DNA from: Paramoeba atlantica
Taxonomy: Eukaryota; Discosea
Assembly (NCBI GenBank): GCA_977017575.1
Contig: CDRNVI010000026.1
Location: 558,001-622,000, forward strand
Direction: 5' to 3'
DNA: 64,000 nt
The position numbers and the translations under genes were made by a program. The notes below the pieces were generated by a model. It searched no databases. It saw only the letters and a list, made by a program, of their open reading frames with translations, and had not been told where the DNA came from. Shown here piece by piece: positions 37,463 through 49,054 of this stretch; within the stretch, counting starts at the first letter, position 1; each line of letters starts with the position of its first letter.

Positions 37463-39823
37463 CAAAAAAACAAAGGTCTTCAAAAAAACAAAAGGTCTTC
37501 AAAAAAAGAAAGGTCTTCAAAAAAACAAAGGTCTTCAAAAAAACAAAGGTCTTCGAAAAAACAAAGGTCTTCAAAAAAACAAAGGTCTTCAAAAAAACAA
37601 AAGGTCTTCAAAAAAAGAAAGGTCTTCAAAAAAAACAAAGGTCTTCAAAAAAACAAAGGTCTTCAAAAAAAGAAAGGTCTTCAAAAAAAACAAAGGTCTT
37701 CAAAAACAAAGGTCTTCAAAAAAACAAAGGTCTTCAAAAAAAAAAAGGTCTTCAAAAAAACAAAGGTCTTCAAAAAAACAAAGGTCTTCAAAAACAAAAG
37801 TCTTCAAAAAAACAAAGGTCTTCAAAAAAACAAAGGTCTTCAAAAACAAAGGTCTTCAAAAAAACAAAGGTCTTCAAAAAAACAAAGGTCTTCAAAAAAA
37901 CATAGGTCTTCAAAAAAACAAAGGTCTTCAAAAACAAAGGTCTTCAAAAAAACAAAGGTCTTCAAAAAAACAAAGGTCTTCAAAAAAAGAAAGGTCTTCA
38001 AAAAAAACAAAGGTCTTCAAAAACAAAGGTCTTCAAAAAAACAAAGGTCATCAAAAAAACAAAGGTCTTCAAAAAAACAAAGGTCTTCAAAAAAACAAAG
38101 GTCTTCAAAAACAAAGGTCTTCAAAAAAACAAAGGTCTTCAAAAAAACAAAGGTCTTCAAAAAAACAAAGGTCTTCAAAAAAACAAAGGTCTTCAAAAAA
38201 ACAAAGGTCTTCAAAAAAACAAAGGTCTTCAAAAAAACATAGGTCTTCAAAAAAACAAAGGTCTTCAAAAAAACAAAGGTCTTCAAAAAAACAAAGGTCT
38301 TCAAAAAAACAAAGGTCTTCAAAAACAAAGGTCTTCAAAAAAACAAAGGTCTTCAAAAAAACAAAGGTCTTCAAAAAAACAAAGGTCTTCAAAAACAAAG
38401 GTCTTCAAAAAAACAAAGGTCTTCAAAAAAACAAAGGTCTTCAAAAAAAGAAAGGTCTTCAAAAAAAACAAAGGTCTTCAAAAACAAAGGTCTTCAAAAA
38501 AACAAAGGTCTTCAAAAAAACAAAGGTCTTCAAAAAAACAAAGGTCTTCAAAAAAACAAAGGTCTTCAAAAACAAAGGTCTTCAAAAAAACAAAGGTCTT
38601 CAAAAAAACAAAGGTCTTCAAAAAAACAAAGGTCTTCAAAAAAACAAAGGTCTTCAAAAAAACAAAGGTCTTCAAAAAAACAAAGGTCTTCAAAAAAACA
38701 TAGGTCTTCAAAAAAACAAAGGTCTTCAAAAAAACAAAGGTCTTCAAAAAAACAAAGGTCTTCAAAAAAACAAAGGTCTTCAAAAACAAAGGTCTTCAAA
38801 AAAACAAAGGTCTTCAAAAAAACAAAGGTCTTCAAAAAAAGAAAGGTCTTCAAAAAATCAAAGGTCTTCAAAAAAACAAAGGTCTTCAAAAAAACAAAGG
38901 TCTTCAAAAAAACAAAGGTCTTCAAAAAAACAAAGGTCTTCAAAAAAACAAAGGTCTTCAAAAAAACAAAGGTCTTCAAAAAAACAAAGGTCTTCAAAAA
39001 AACAAAGGTCTTCAAAAAAACAAAGGTCTTCAAAAAAACAAAGGTCTTCAAAAAAACAAAGGTCCTCAAAAAAACAAAGGTCTTCAAAAAAAACAAAGGT
39101 CATCAAAAAAACAAAGGTCTTCAAAAAAACAAAGGTCTTCGAAAAAACAAAGGTCTTCAAAAAAACAAAGGTCTTCAAAAAAAAAAAGGTCTTCAAAAAA
39201 AACAAAGGTCTTCAAAAAAACAAAAGTCTTCAAAAAAACAAAGTCTTCAAAAAATCAAAGGTCTTCAAAAAAACAAAGGTCTTCAAAAAAACAAAGGTCT
39301 TCAAAAAAACAAAGGTCTTCAAAAAAACAAAGGTCCTCAAAAAAACAAAGGTCTTCAAAAAAAACAAAGGTCATCAAAAAAACAAAGGTCTTCAAAAAAA
39401 CAAAGGTCTTCAAAAAAACAAAGGTCTTCAAAAAAACAAAGGTCTTCAAAAAAACAAAGGTCTTCAAAAACAAAGGTCTTCAAAAAAACAAAGGTCTTCA
39501 AAAAGTCAAAAGGTCTTCAAAAAAACAAAAGTCTTCAAAAAAACAAAGTCTTCAAAAAATCAAAGGTCTTCAAAAAAACAAAGGTCTTCAAAAAAACAAA
39601 GGTCTTCAAAAAAACAAAGGTCTTCAAAAAAACAAAGGTCTTCAAAAAAACAAAGGTCTTCAAAAAAACAAAGGTCTTCAAAAACAAAGGTCTTCAAAAA
39701 AACAAAGGTCTTCAAAAAAACAAAGGTCTTCAAAAAAAGAAAGGTCTTCAAAAAAAACAAACGTCTTCAAAAACAAAGGTCTTCAAAAAAACAAAGGTCT
39801 TCAAAAAGTCAAAAGGTCTTCAA
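37463..39823 (+). repeat. 2,683-bp HOR, copy 2 of 2
   Basis: This second copy appears identical to the first wherever I compared variant order, including the extra CATAGG and GTCATC units that separate both from the 17.6-kb relative. Its right part, from 38,858, is also the first repeat of the 1.04-kb HOR array that follows. Confidence 0.85.
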
Positions 39824-42800
39824 AAAAAAAGGTCTTCAAAAAAACAAAGGTCTTCAAAAAAACAAAGGTCTTCAAAAAAAGAAAGGTCTTCAAAAAATCA
39901 AAGGTCTTCAAAAAAACAAAGGTCTTCAAAAAAACAAAGGTCTTCAAAAAAACAAAGGTCTTCAAAAAAACAAAGGTCTTCAAAAAAACAAAGGTCTTCA
40001 AAAAAACAAAGGTCTTCAAAAAAACAAAGGTCTTCAAAAAAACAAAGGTCTTCAAAAAAACAAAGGTCTTCAAAAAAACAAAGGTCTTCAAAAAAACAAA
40101 GGTCCTCAAAAAAACAAAGGTCTTCAAAAAAAACAAAGGTCATCAAAAAAACAAAGGTCTTCAAAAAAACAAAGGTCTTCGAAAAAACAAAGGTCTTCAA
40201 AAAAACAAAGGTCTTCAAAAAAAAAAAGGTCTTCAAAAAAAACAAAGGTCTTCAAAAAAACAAAAGTCTTCAAAAAAACATAGGTCTTCAAAAAAACAAA
40301 GGTCTTCAAAAAAACAAAGGTCTTCAAAAAAACAAAGGTCTTCAAAAAAACAAAGGTCTTCAAAAACAAAGGTCTTCAAAAAAACAAAGGTCTTCAAAAA
40401 AACAAAGGTCTTCAAAAAAAGAAAGGTCTTCAAAAAATCAAAGGTCTTCAAAAAAACAAAGGTCTTCAAAAAAACAAAGGTCTTCAAAAAAACAAAGGTC
40501 TTCAAAAAAACAAAGGTCTTCAAAAAAACAAAGGTCTTCAAAAAAACAAAGGTCTTCAAAAAAACAAAGGTCTTCAAAAAAACAAAGGTCTTCAAAAAAA
40601 CAAAGGTCTTCAAAAAAACAAAGGTCTTCAAAAAAACAAAGGTCCTCAAAAAAACAAAGGTCTTCAAAAAAAACAAAGGTCATCAAAAAAACAAAGGTCT
40701 TCAAAAAAACAAAGGTCTTCGAAAAAACAAAGGTCTTCAAAAAAACAAAGGTCTTCAAAAAAAAAAAGGTCTTCAAAAAAAACAAAGGTCTTCAAAAAAA
40801 CAAAAGTCTTCAAAAAAACAAAGTCTTCAAAAAATCAAAGGTCTTCAAAAAAACAAAGGTCTTCAAAAAAACAAAGGTCTTCAAAAAAACAAAGGTCTTC
40901 AAAAAAACAAAGGTCCTCAAAAAAACAAAGGTCTTCAAAAAAAACAAAGGTCATCAAAAAAACAAAGGTCTTCAAAAAAACAAAGGTCTTCAAAAAAACA
41001 AAGGTCTTCAAAAAAACAAAGGTCTTCAAAAAAACAAAGGTCTTCAAAAACAAAGGTCTTCAAAAAAACAAAGGTCTTCAAAAAGTCAAAAGGTCTTCAA
41101 AAAAACAAAAGTCTTCAAAAAAACAAAGTCTTCAAAAAATCAAAGGTCTTCAAAAAAACAAAGGTCTTCAAAAAAACAAAGGTCTTCAAAAAAACAAAGG
41201 TCTTCAAAAAAACAAAGGTCTTCAAAAAAACAAAGGTCTTCAAAAAAACAAAGGTCTTCAAAAACAAAGGTCTTCAAAAAAACAAAGGTCTTCAAAAAAA
41301 CAAAGGTCTTCAAAAAAAGAAAGGTCTTCAAAAAAAACAAACGTCTTCAAAAACAAAGGTCTTCAAAAAAACAAAGGTCTTCAAAAAGTCAAAAGGTCTT
41401 CAAAAAAAAAGGTCTTCAAAAAAACAAAGGTCTTCAAAAAAACAAAGGTCTTCAAAAAAAGAAAGGTCTTCAAAAAATCAAAGGTCTTCAAAAAAACAAA
41501 GGTCTTCAAAAAAACAAAGGTCTTCAAAAAAACAAAGGTCTTCAAAAAAACAAAGGTCTTCAAAAAAACAAAGGTCTTCAAAAAAACAAAGGTCTTCAAA
41601 AAAACAAAGGTCTTCAAAAAAACAAAGGTCTTCAAAAAAACAAAGGTCTTCAAAAAAACAAAGGTCTTCAAAAAAACAAAGGTCCTCAAAAAAACAAAGG
41701 TCTTCAAAAAAAACAAAGGTCATCAAAAAAACAAAGTCTTCAAAAAAACAAAGGTCTTCGAAAAAACAAAGGTCTTCAAAAAAACAAAGGTCTTCAAAAA
41801 AAAAAAGGTCTTCAAAAAAAACAAAGGTCTTCAAAAAAACAAAAGTCTTCAAAAAAACAAAGTCTTCAAAAAATCAAAGGTCTTCAAAAAAACAAAGGTC
41901 TTCAAAAAAACAAAGGTCTTCAAAAAAACAAAGGTCTTCAAAAAAACAAAGGTCCTCAAAAAAACAAAGGTCTTCAAAAAAAACAAAGGTCATCAAAAAA
42001 ACAAAGGTCTTCAAAAAAACAAAGGTCTTCAAAAAAACAAAGGTCTTCAAAAAAACAAAGGTCTTCAAAAAAACAAAGGTCTTCAAAAACAAAGGTCTTC
42101 AAAAAAACAAAGGTCTTCAAAAAGTCAAAAGGTCTTCAAAAAAACAAAAGTCTTCAAAAAAACAAAGTCTTCAAAAAATCAAAGGTCTTCAAAAAAACAA
42201 AGGTCTTCAAAAAAACAAAGGTCTTCAAAAAAACAAAGGTCTTCAAAAAAACAAAGGTCTTCAAAAAAACAAAGGTCTTCAAAAAAACAAAGGTCTTCAA
42301 AAACAAAGGTCTTCAAAAAAACAAAGGTCTTCAAAAAAACAAAGGTCTTCAAAAAAAGAAAGGTCTTCAAAAAAAACAAACGTCTTCAAAAACAAAGGTC
42401 TTCAAAAAAACAAAGGTCTTCAAAAAGTCAAAAGGTCTTCAAAAAAAAAGGTCTTCAAAAAAACAAAGGTCTTCAAAAAAACAAAGGTCTTCAAAAAAAG
42501 AAAGGTCTTCAAAAAATCAAAGGTCTTCAAAAAAACAAAGGTCTTCAAAAAAACAAAGGTCTTCAAAAAAACAAAGGTCTTCAAAAAAACAAAGGTCTTC
42601 AAAAAAACAAAGGTCTTCAAAAAAACAAAGGTCTTCAAAAAAACAAAGGTCTTCAAAAAAACAAAGGTCTTCAAAAAAACAAAGGTCTTCAAAAAAACAA
42701 AGGTCTTCAAAAAAACAAAGGTCCTCAAAAAAACAAAGGTCTTCAAAAAAAACAAAGGTCATCAAAAAAACAAAGGTCTTCAAAAAAACAAAGGTCTTCG

Positions 42801-44105
42801 AAAAAACAAAGGTCTTCAAAAAAACAAAGGTCTTCAAAAAAAAAAAGGTCTTCAAAAAAAACAAAGGTCTTCAAAAAAACAAAAGTCTTCAAAAAAACAA
42901 AGTCTTCAAAAAATCAAAGGTCTTCAAAAAAACAAAGGTCTTCAAAAAAACAAAGGTCTTCAAAAAAACAAAGGTCTTCAAAAAAACAAAGGTCCTCAAA
43001 AAAACAAAGGTCTTCAAAAAAAACAAAGGTCATCAAAAAAACAAAGGTCTTCAAAAAAACAAAGGTCTTCAAAAAAACAAAGGTCTTCAAAAAAACATAG
43101 GTCTTCAAAAAAACAAAGGTCTTCAAAAAAACAAAGGTCTTCAAAAAAACAAAGGTCTTCAAAAAAACAAAGGTCTTCAAAAACAAAGGTCTTCAAAAAA
43201 ACAAAGGTCTTCAAAAAAACAAAGGTCTTCAAAAAAAGAAAGGTCTTCAAAAACAAAGGTCTTCAAAAAAACAAAGGTCTTCAAAAAAACAAAGGTCTTC
43301 AAAAAAACAAAGGTCTTCAAAAACAAAGGTCTTCAAAAAAACAAAGGTCTTCAAAAAAACAAAGGTCTTCAAAAAAAGAAAGGTCTTCAAAAAAAACAAA
43401 GGTCTTCAAAAACAAAGGTCTTCAAAAAAACAAAGGTCTTCAAAAAAACAAAGGTCTTCAAAAAAACAAAGGTCTTCAAAAAAACAAAGGTCTTCAAAAA
43501 CAAAGGTCTTCAAAAAAACAAAGGTCTTCAAAAAAACAAAGGTCTTCAAAAAAACAAAGGTCTTCAAAAAAACAAAGGTCTTCAAAAAAACAAAGGTCTT
43601 CAAAAAAACAAAGGTCTTCAAAAAAACATAGGTCTTCAAAAAAACAAAGGTCTTCAAAAAAACAAAGGTCTTCAAAAAAACAAAGGTCTTCAAAAAAACA
43701 AAGGTCTTCAAAAACAAAGGTCTTCAAAAAAACAAAGGTCATCAAAAAAACAAAGGTCTTCAAAAAAACAAAGGTCTTCAAAAAAACAAAGGTCTTCAAA
43801 AAAACATAGGTCTTCAAAAAAACAAAGGTCTTCAAAAAAACAAAGGTCTTCAAAAAAACAAAGGTCTTCAAAAAAACAAAGGTCTTCAAAAACAAAGGTC
43901 TTCAAAAAAACAAAGGTCTTCAAAAAAACAAAGGTCTTCAAAAAAAGAAAGGTCTTCAAAAAAAACAAACGTCTTCAAAAACAAAGGTCTTCAAAAAAAC
44001 AAAGGTCTTCAAAAAGTCAAAAGGTCTTCAAAAAAAAAGGTCTTCAAAAAAACAAAGGTCTTCAAAAAAACAAAGGTCTTCAAAAAAAGAAAGGTCTTCA
44101 AAAAA
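38858..44105 (+). repeat. ~1,039/1,040-bp HOR array with a truncated and an extended repeat
   Basis: The same module starts at 38,858, 39,898, 40,438, 41,478, 42,517 and 44,106. The steps are 1,040, 540, 1,040, 1,039 and 1,589 bp. The 540-bp step is a truncated repeat and the 1,589-bp step an extended one. Each full repeat holds a long canonical run, a GGTCCTC-GTCATC pair, a TTCGAA unit, an AAAGTC/AATCAAAGG cassette, a second GGTCCTC-GTCATC pair and two GTC inserts (for example 41085/42124 and 41388/42427). The one-base-shorter period comes from a G deletion near 41,735. Confidence 0.85.
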
Positions 44106-47100
44106 TCAAAGGTCTTCAAAAAAACAAAGGTCTTCAAAAAAACAAAGGTCTTCAAAAAAACAAAGGTCTTCAAAAAAACAAAGGTCTTCAAAAAAACAAA
44201 GGTCTTCAAAAAAACAAAGGTCTTCAAAAAAACAAAGGTCTTCAAAAAAACAAAGGTCTTCAAAAAAACAAAGGTCTTCAAAAAAACAAAGGTCTTCAAA
44301 AAAACAAAGGTCCTCAAAAAAACAAAGGTCTTCAAAAAAAACAAAGGTCATCAAAAAAACAAAGGTCTTCAAAAAAACAAAGGTCTTCGAAAAAACAAAG
44401 GTCTTCAAAAAAACAAAGGTCTTCAAAAAAAAAAAGGTCTTCAAAAAAAACAAAGGTCTTCAAAAAAACAAAAGTCTTCAAAAAAACAAAGTCTTCAAAA
44501 AATCAAAGGTCTTCAAAAAAACAAAGGTCTTCAAAAAAACAAAGGTCTTCAAAAAAACAAAGGTCTTCAAAAAAACAAAGGTCCTCAAAAAAACAAAGGT
44601 CTTCAAAAAAAACAAAGGTCATCAAAAAAACAAAGGTCTTCAAAAAAACAAAGGTCTTCAAAAAAACAAAGGTCTTCAAAAAAACATAGGTCTTCAAAAA
44701 AACAAAGGTCTTCAAAAAAACAAAGGTCTTCAAAAAAACAAAGGTCTTCAAAAAAACAAAGGTCTTCAAAAACAAAGGTCTTCAAAAAAACAAAGGTCTT
44801 CAAAAAAACAAAGGTCTTCAAAAAAAGAAAGGTCTTCAAAAAAAACAAAGGTCTTCAAAAACAAAGGTCTTCAAAAAAACAAAGGTCTTCAAAAAGTCAA
44901 AAGGTCTTCAAAAAAAAAGGTCTTCAAAAAAACAAAGGTCTTCAAAAAAACAAAAGGTCTTCAAAAAAAGAAAGGTCTTCAAAAAAACAAAGGTCTTCAA
45001 AAAAACAAAGGTCTTCAAAAAAACAAAGGTCTTCAAAAAAACAAAGGTCCTCAAAAAAACAAAGGTCTTCAAAAAAAACAAAGGTCATCAAAAAAACAAA
45101 GGTCTTCAAAAAAACAAAGGTCTTCAAAAAAACAAAGGTCTTCAAAAAAACAAAGGTCTTCAAAAAAACAAAGGTCTTCAAAAAAACAAAGGTCTTCAAA
45201 AACAAAGGTCTTCAAAAAAACAAAGGTCTTCAAAAAAACAAAGGTCTTCAAAAAAACAAAGGTCTTCAAAAAAACAAAGGTCTTCAAAAAAACAAAGGTC
45301 TTCAAAAAAACAAAGGTCTTCAAAAAAACATAGGTCTTCAAAAAAACAAAGGTCTTCAAAAAAACAAAGGTCTTCAAAAAAACAAAGGTCTTCAAAAACA
45401 AAGGTCTTCAAAAAAACAAAGGTCTTCAAAAAAACAAAGGTCTTCAAAGAAAGAAAGGTCTTCAAAAAAAACAAAGGTCTTCAAAAACAAAGGTCTTCAA
45501 AAAAACAAAGGTCTTCAAAAAGTCAAAAGGTCTTCTAAAAAAAAGGTCTTCAAAAAAACAAAGGTCTTCAAAAAAACAAAGGTCTTCAAAAAAACAAAAG
45601 GTCTTCAAAAAAAGAAAGGTCTTCAAAAAAACAAAGGTCTTCAAAAAAACAAAGGTCTTCAAAAAAAAAAAGGTCTTCAAAAAAAACAAAGGTCTTCAAA
45701 AAAACAAAAGTCTTCAAAAAAACAAAGTCTTCAAAAAATCAAAGGTCTTCAAAAAAACAAAGGTCTTCAAAAAAACAAAGGTCTTCAAAAAAACAAAGGT
45801 CTTCAAAAAAATAAAGGTCTTCAAAAAAACAAAGGTCTTCAAAAAAACAAAGGTCTTCAAAAAAACAAAGGTCTTCAAAAAAACAAAGGTCTTCAAAAAA
45901 ACAAAGGTCTTCAAAAACAAAGGTCTTCAAAAAAACAAAGGTCTTCAAAAAAACAAAGGTCTTCAAAAAAAGAAAGGTCTTCAAAAAAAACAAAGGTCTT
46001 CAAAAACAAAGGTCTTCAAAAAAACAAAGGTCTTCAAAAAGTCAAAAGGTCTTCAAAAAAAAAGGTCTTCAAAAAAACAAAGGTCTTCAAAAAAACAAAG
46101 GTCTTCAAAAAAACAAAAGGTCTTCAAAAAAAGAAAGGTCTTCAAAAAAACAAAGGTCTTCAAAAAAACAAAGGTCTTCGAAAAAACAAAGGTCTTCAAA
46201 AAAACAAAGGTCTTCAAAAAAACAAAGGTCTTCAAAAAAACAAAGGTCTTCAAAAAAACATAGGTCTTCAAAAAAACAAAGGTCTTCAAAAAAACAAAGG
46301 TCTTCAAAAAAACAAAGGTCTTCAAAAAAACAAAAGGTCTTCAAAAAAAGAAAGGTCTTCAAAAAAAGAAAGGTCTTCAAAAAAACAAAGGTCTTCGAAA
46401 AAACAAAGGTCTTCAAAAAAACAAAGGTCTTCAAAAAAAAAAAGGTCTTCAAAAAAAACAAAGGTCTTCAAAAAAACAAAAGTCTTCAAAAAAACAAAGT
46501 CTTCAAAAAATCAAAGGTCTTCAAAAAAACAAAGGTCTTCAAAAAAACAAAGGTCTTCAAAAAAACAAAGGTCTTCAAAAAAAACAAAGGTCTTCAAAAA
46601 CAAAGGTCTTCAAAAAAACAAAGGTCTTCAAAAAGTCAAAAGGTCTTCAAAAAAAAAGGTCTTCAAAAAAACAAAGGTCTTCAAAAAAACAAAGGTCTTC
46701 AAAAAAACAAAAGGTCTTCAAAAAAAGAAAGGTCTTCAAAAAAACAAAGGTCTTCAAAAAAACAAAGGTCTTCGAAAAAACAAAGGTCTTCAAAAAAACA
46801 AAGGTCTTCAAAAAAACAAAGGTCTTCAAAAAAACAAAGGTCTTCAAAAAAACAAAGGTCTTCAAAAAAACAAAGGTCTTCAAAAAAACAAAAGGTCTTC
46901 AAAAAAAGAAAGGTCTTCAAAAAAACAAAGGTCTTCAAAAAAACAAAGGTCTTCGAAAAAACAAAGGTCTTCAAAAAAACAAAAGTCTTTAAAAAAACAA
47001 AGTCTTCAAAAAATCAAAGGTCTTCAAAAAAACAAAGGTCTTCAAAAAAACAAAGGTCTTCAAAAAAACAAAGGTCTTCAAAAAAACAAAGGTCCTCAAA

Positions 47101-49054
47101 AAAACAAAGGTCTTCAAAAAAAACAAAGGTCTTCAAAAAAAAAAAGGTCTTCAAAAAAACAAAGGTCTTCAAAAAAACAAAGGTCTTCAAAAAAACAAAG
47201 GTCTTCAAAAACAAAGGTCTTCAAAAAAACAAAGGTCTTCAAAAAAACAAAGGTCTTCAAAAAAACAAAGGTCTTCAAAAAAACAAAGGTCTTCAAAAAA
47301 ACAAAGGTCTTCAAAAAAACATAGGTCTTCAAAAAAACAAAGGTCTTCAAAAAAACAAAGGTCTTCAAAAAAACAAAGGTCTTCAAAAAAACAAAGGTCT
47401 TCAAAAACAAAGGTCTTCAAAAAAACAAAGGTCTTCAAAAAAACAAAGGTCTTCAAAAAAAGAAAGGTCTTCAAAAAAAACAAAGGTCTTCAAAAACAAA
47501 CGTCTTCAAAAAAACAAAGGTCTTCAAAAAGTCAAAAGGTCTTCAAAAAAAAAGGTCTTCAAAAAAACAAAGGTCTTCAAAAAAACAAAGGTCTTCAAAA
47601 AAACAAAAGGTCTTCAAAAAAAGAAAGGTCTTCAAAAAAACAAAGGTCTTCAAAAAAACAAAGGTCTTCAAAAAAACAAAAGTCTTCAAAAAAACAAAGG
47701 TCTTCAAAAAAACAAAGGTCTTCAAAAAAACAAAGGTCTTCAAAAAAAAAAAGGTCTTCAAAAAAACAAAAGGTCTTCAAAAAAAGAAAGGTCTTCAAAA
47801 AAACAAAGGTCTTCAAAAAAACAAAGGTCTTCGAAAAAACAAAGGTCTTCAAAAAAACAAAGGTCTTCAAAAAAACAAAGGTCTTCAAAAAAACAAAGGT
47901 CTTCAAAAAAACAAAGGTCTTCAAAAAAACAAAGGTCTTCAAAAAAACAAAAGGTCTTCAAAAAAAGAAAGGTCTTCAAAAAAACAAAGGTCTTCAAAAA
48001 AACAAAGGTCTTCGAAAAAACAAAGGTCTTCAAAAAAACAAAAGTCTTTAGAAAAACAAAGTCTTCAAAAAATCAAAGGTCTTCAAAAAAACAAAGGTCT
48101 TCAAAAAAACAAAGGTCTTCAAAAAAACAAAGGTCTTCAAAAAAACAAAGGTCTTCAAAAAAACAAAGGTCTTCAAAAAAAACAAAGGTGATCAAAAAAA
48201 CAAAGGTCTTCAAAAAAACAAAGGTCTTCAAAAAAAAAAAGGTCTTCAAAAAAACAAAGGTCTTCAAAAAAACAAAGGTCTTCAAAAAAACAAAGGTCTT
48301 CAAAAACAAAGGTCTTCAAAAAAACAAAGGTCTTCAAAAAAACAAAGGTCTTCAAAAAAACAAAGGTCTTCAAAAAAACAAAGGTCTTCAAAAAAACAAA
48401 GGTCTTCAAAAAAACATAGGTCTTCAAAAAAACAAAGGTCTTCAAAAAAACAAAGGTCTTCAAAAAAACAAAGGTCTTCAAAAAAACAAAGGTCTTCAAA
48501 AACAAAGGTCTTCAAAAAAACAAAGGTCTTCAAAAAAACAAAGGTCTTCAAAAAAAGAAAGGTCTTCAAAAAAAACAAAGGTCTTCAAAAACAAACGTCT
48601 TCAAAAAAACAAAGGTCTTCAAAAAGTCAAAAGGTCTTCAAAAAAAAAGGTCTTCAAAAAAACAAAGGTCTTCAAAAAAACAAAGGTCTTCAAAAAAACA
48701 AAAGGTCTTCAAAAAAAGAAAGGTCTTCAAAAAAACAAAGGTCTTCAAAAAAACAAAGGTCTTCGAAAAAACAAAGGTCTTCAAAAAAACAAAGGTCTTC
48801 AAAAAAACAAAGGTCTTCAAAAAAACAAAGGTCTTCAAAAAAACAAAGGTCTTCAAAAAAACATAGGTCTTCAAAAAAACAAAGGTCATCAAAAAAACAA
48901 AGGTCTTCAAAAAAACAAAGGTCTTCAAAAAAAAAAAGGTCTTCAAAAAAACAAAGGTCTTCAAAAAAAAAAAGGTCTTCAAAAAAAACAAAGGTCTTCA
49001 AAAAAACAAAAGTCTTCAAAAAAACAAAGTCTTCAAAAAATCAAAGGTCTTCAA
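43408..49054 (+). repeat. ~5.64-kb HOR, copy 1 of 2
   Basis: This 5,647-bp segment is followed directly by a second copy. Landmarks at +5,647 are the GTC inserts 44016/49663, 44896/50543, 45522/51169, 46041/51688 and 46635/52282. Beyond these the offset becomes 5,629 (47531/53160, 48626/54255; TGATCA 48189/53818). The left edge is fixed where a 16-bp unit at 43,401 breaks register with 49,046. The segment includes copy 2 of the 4-kb segment. Confidence 0.88.
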
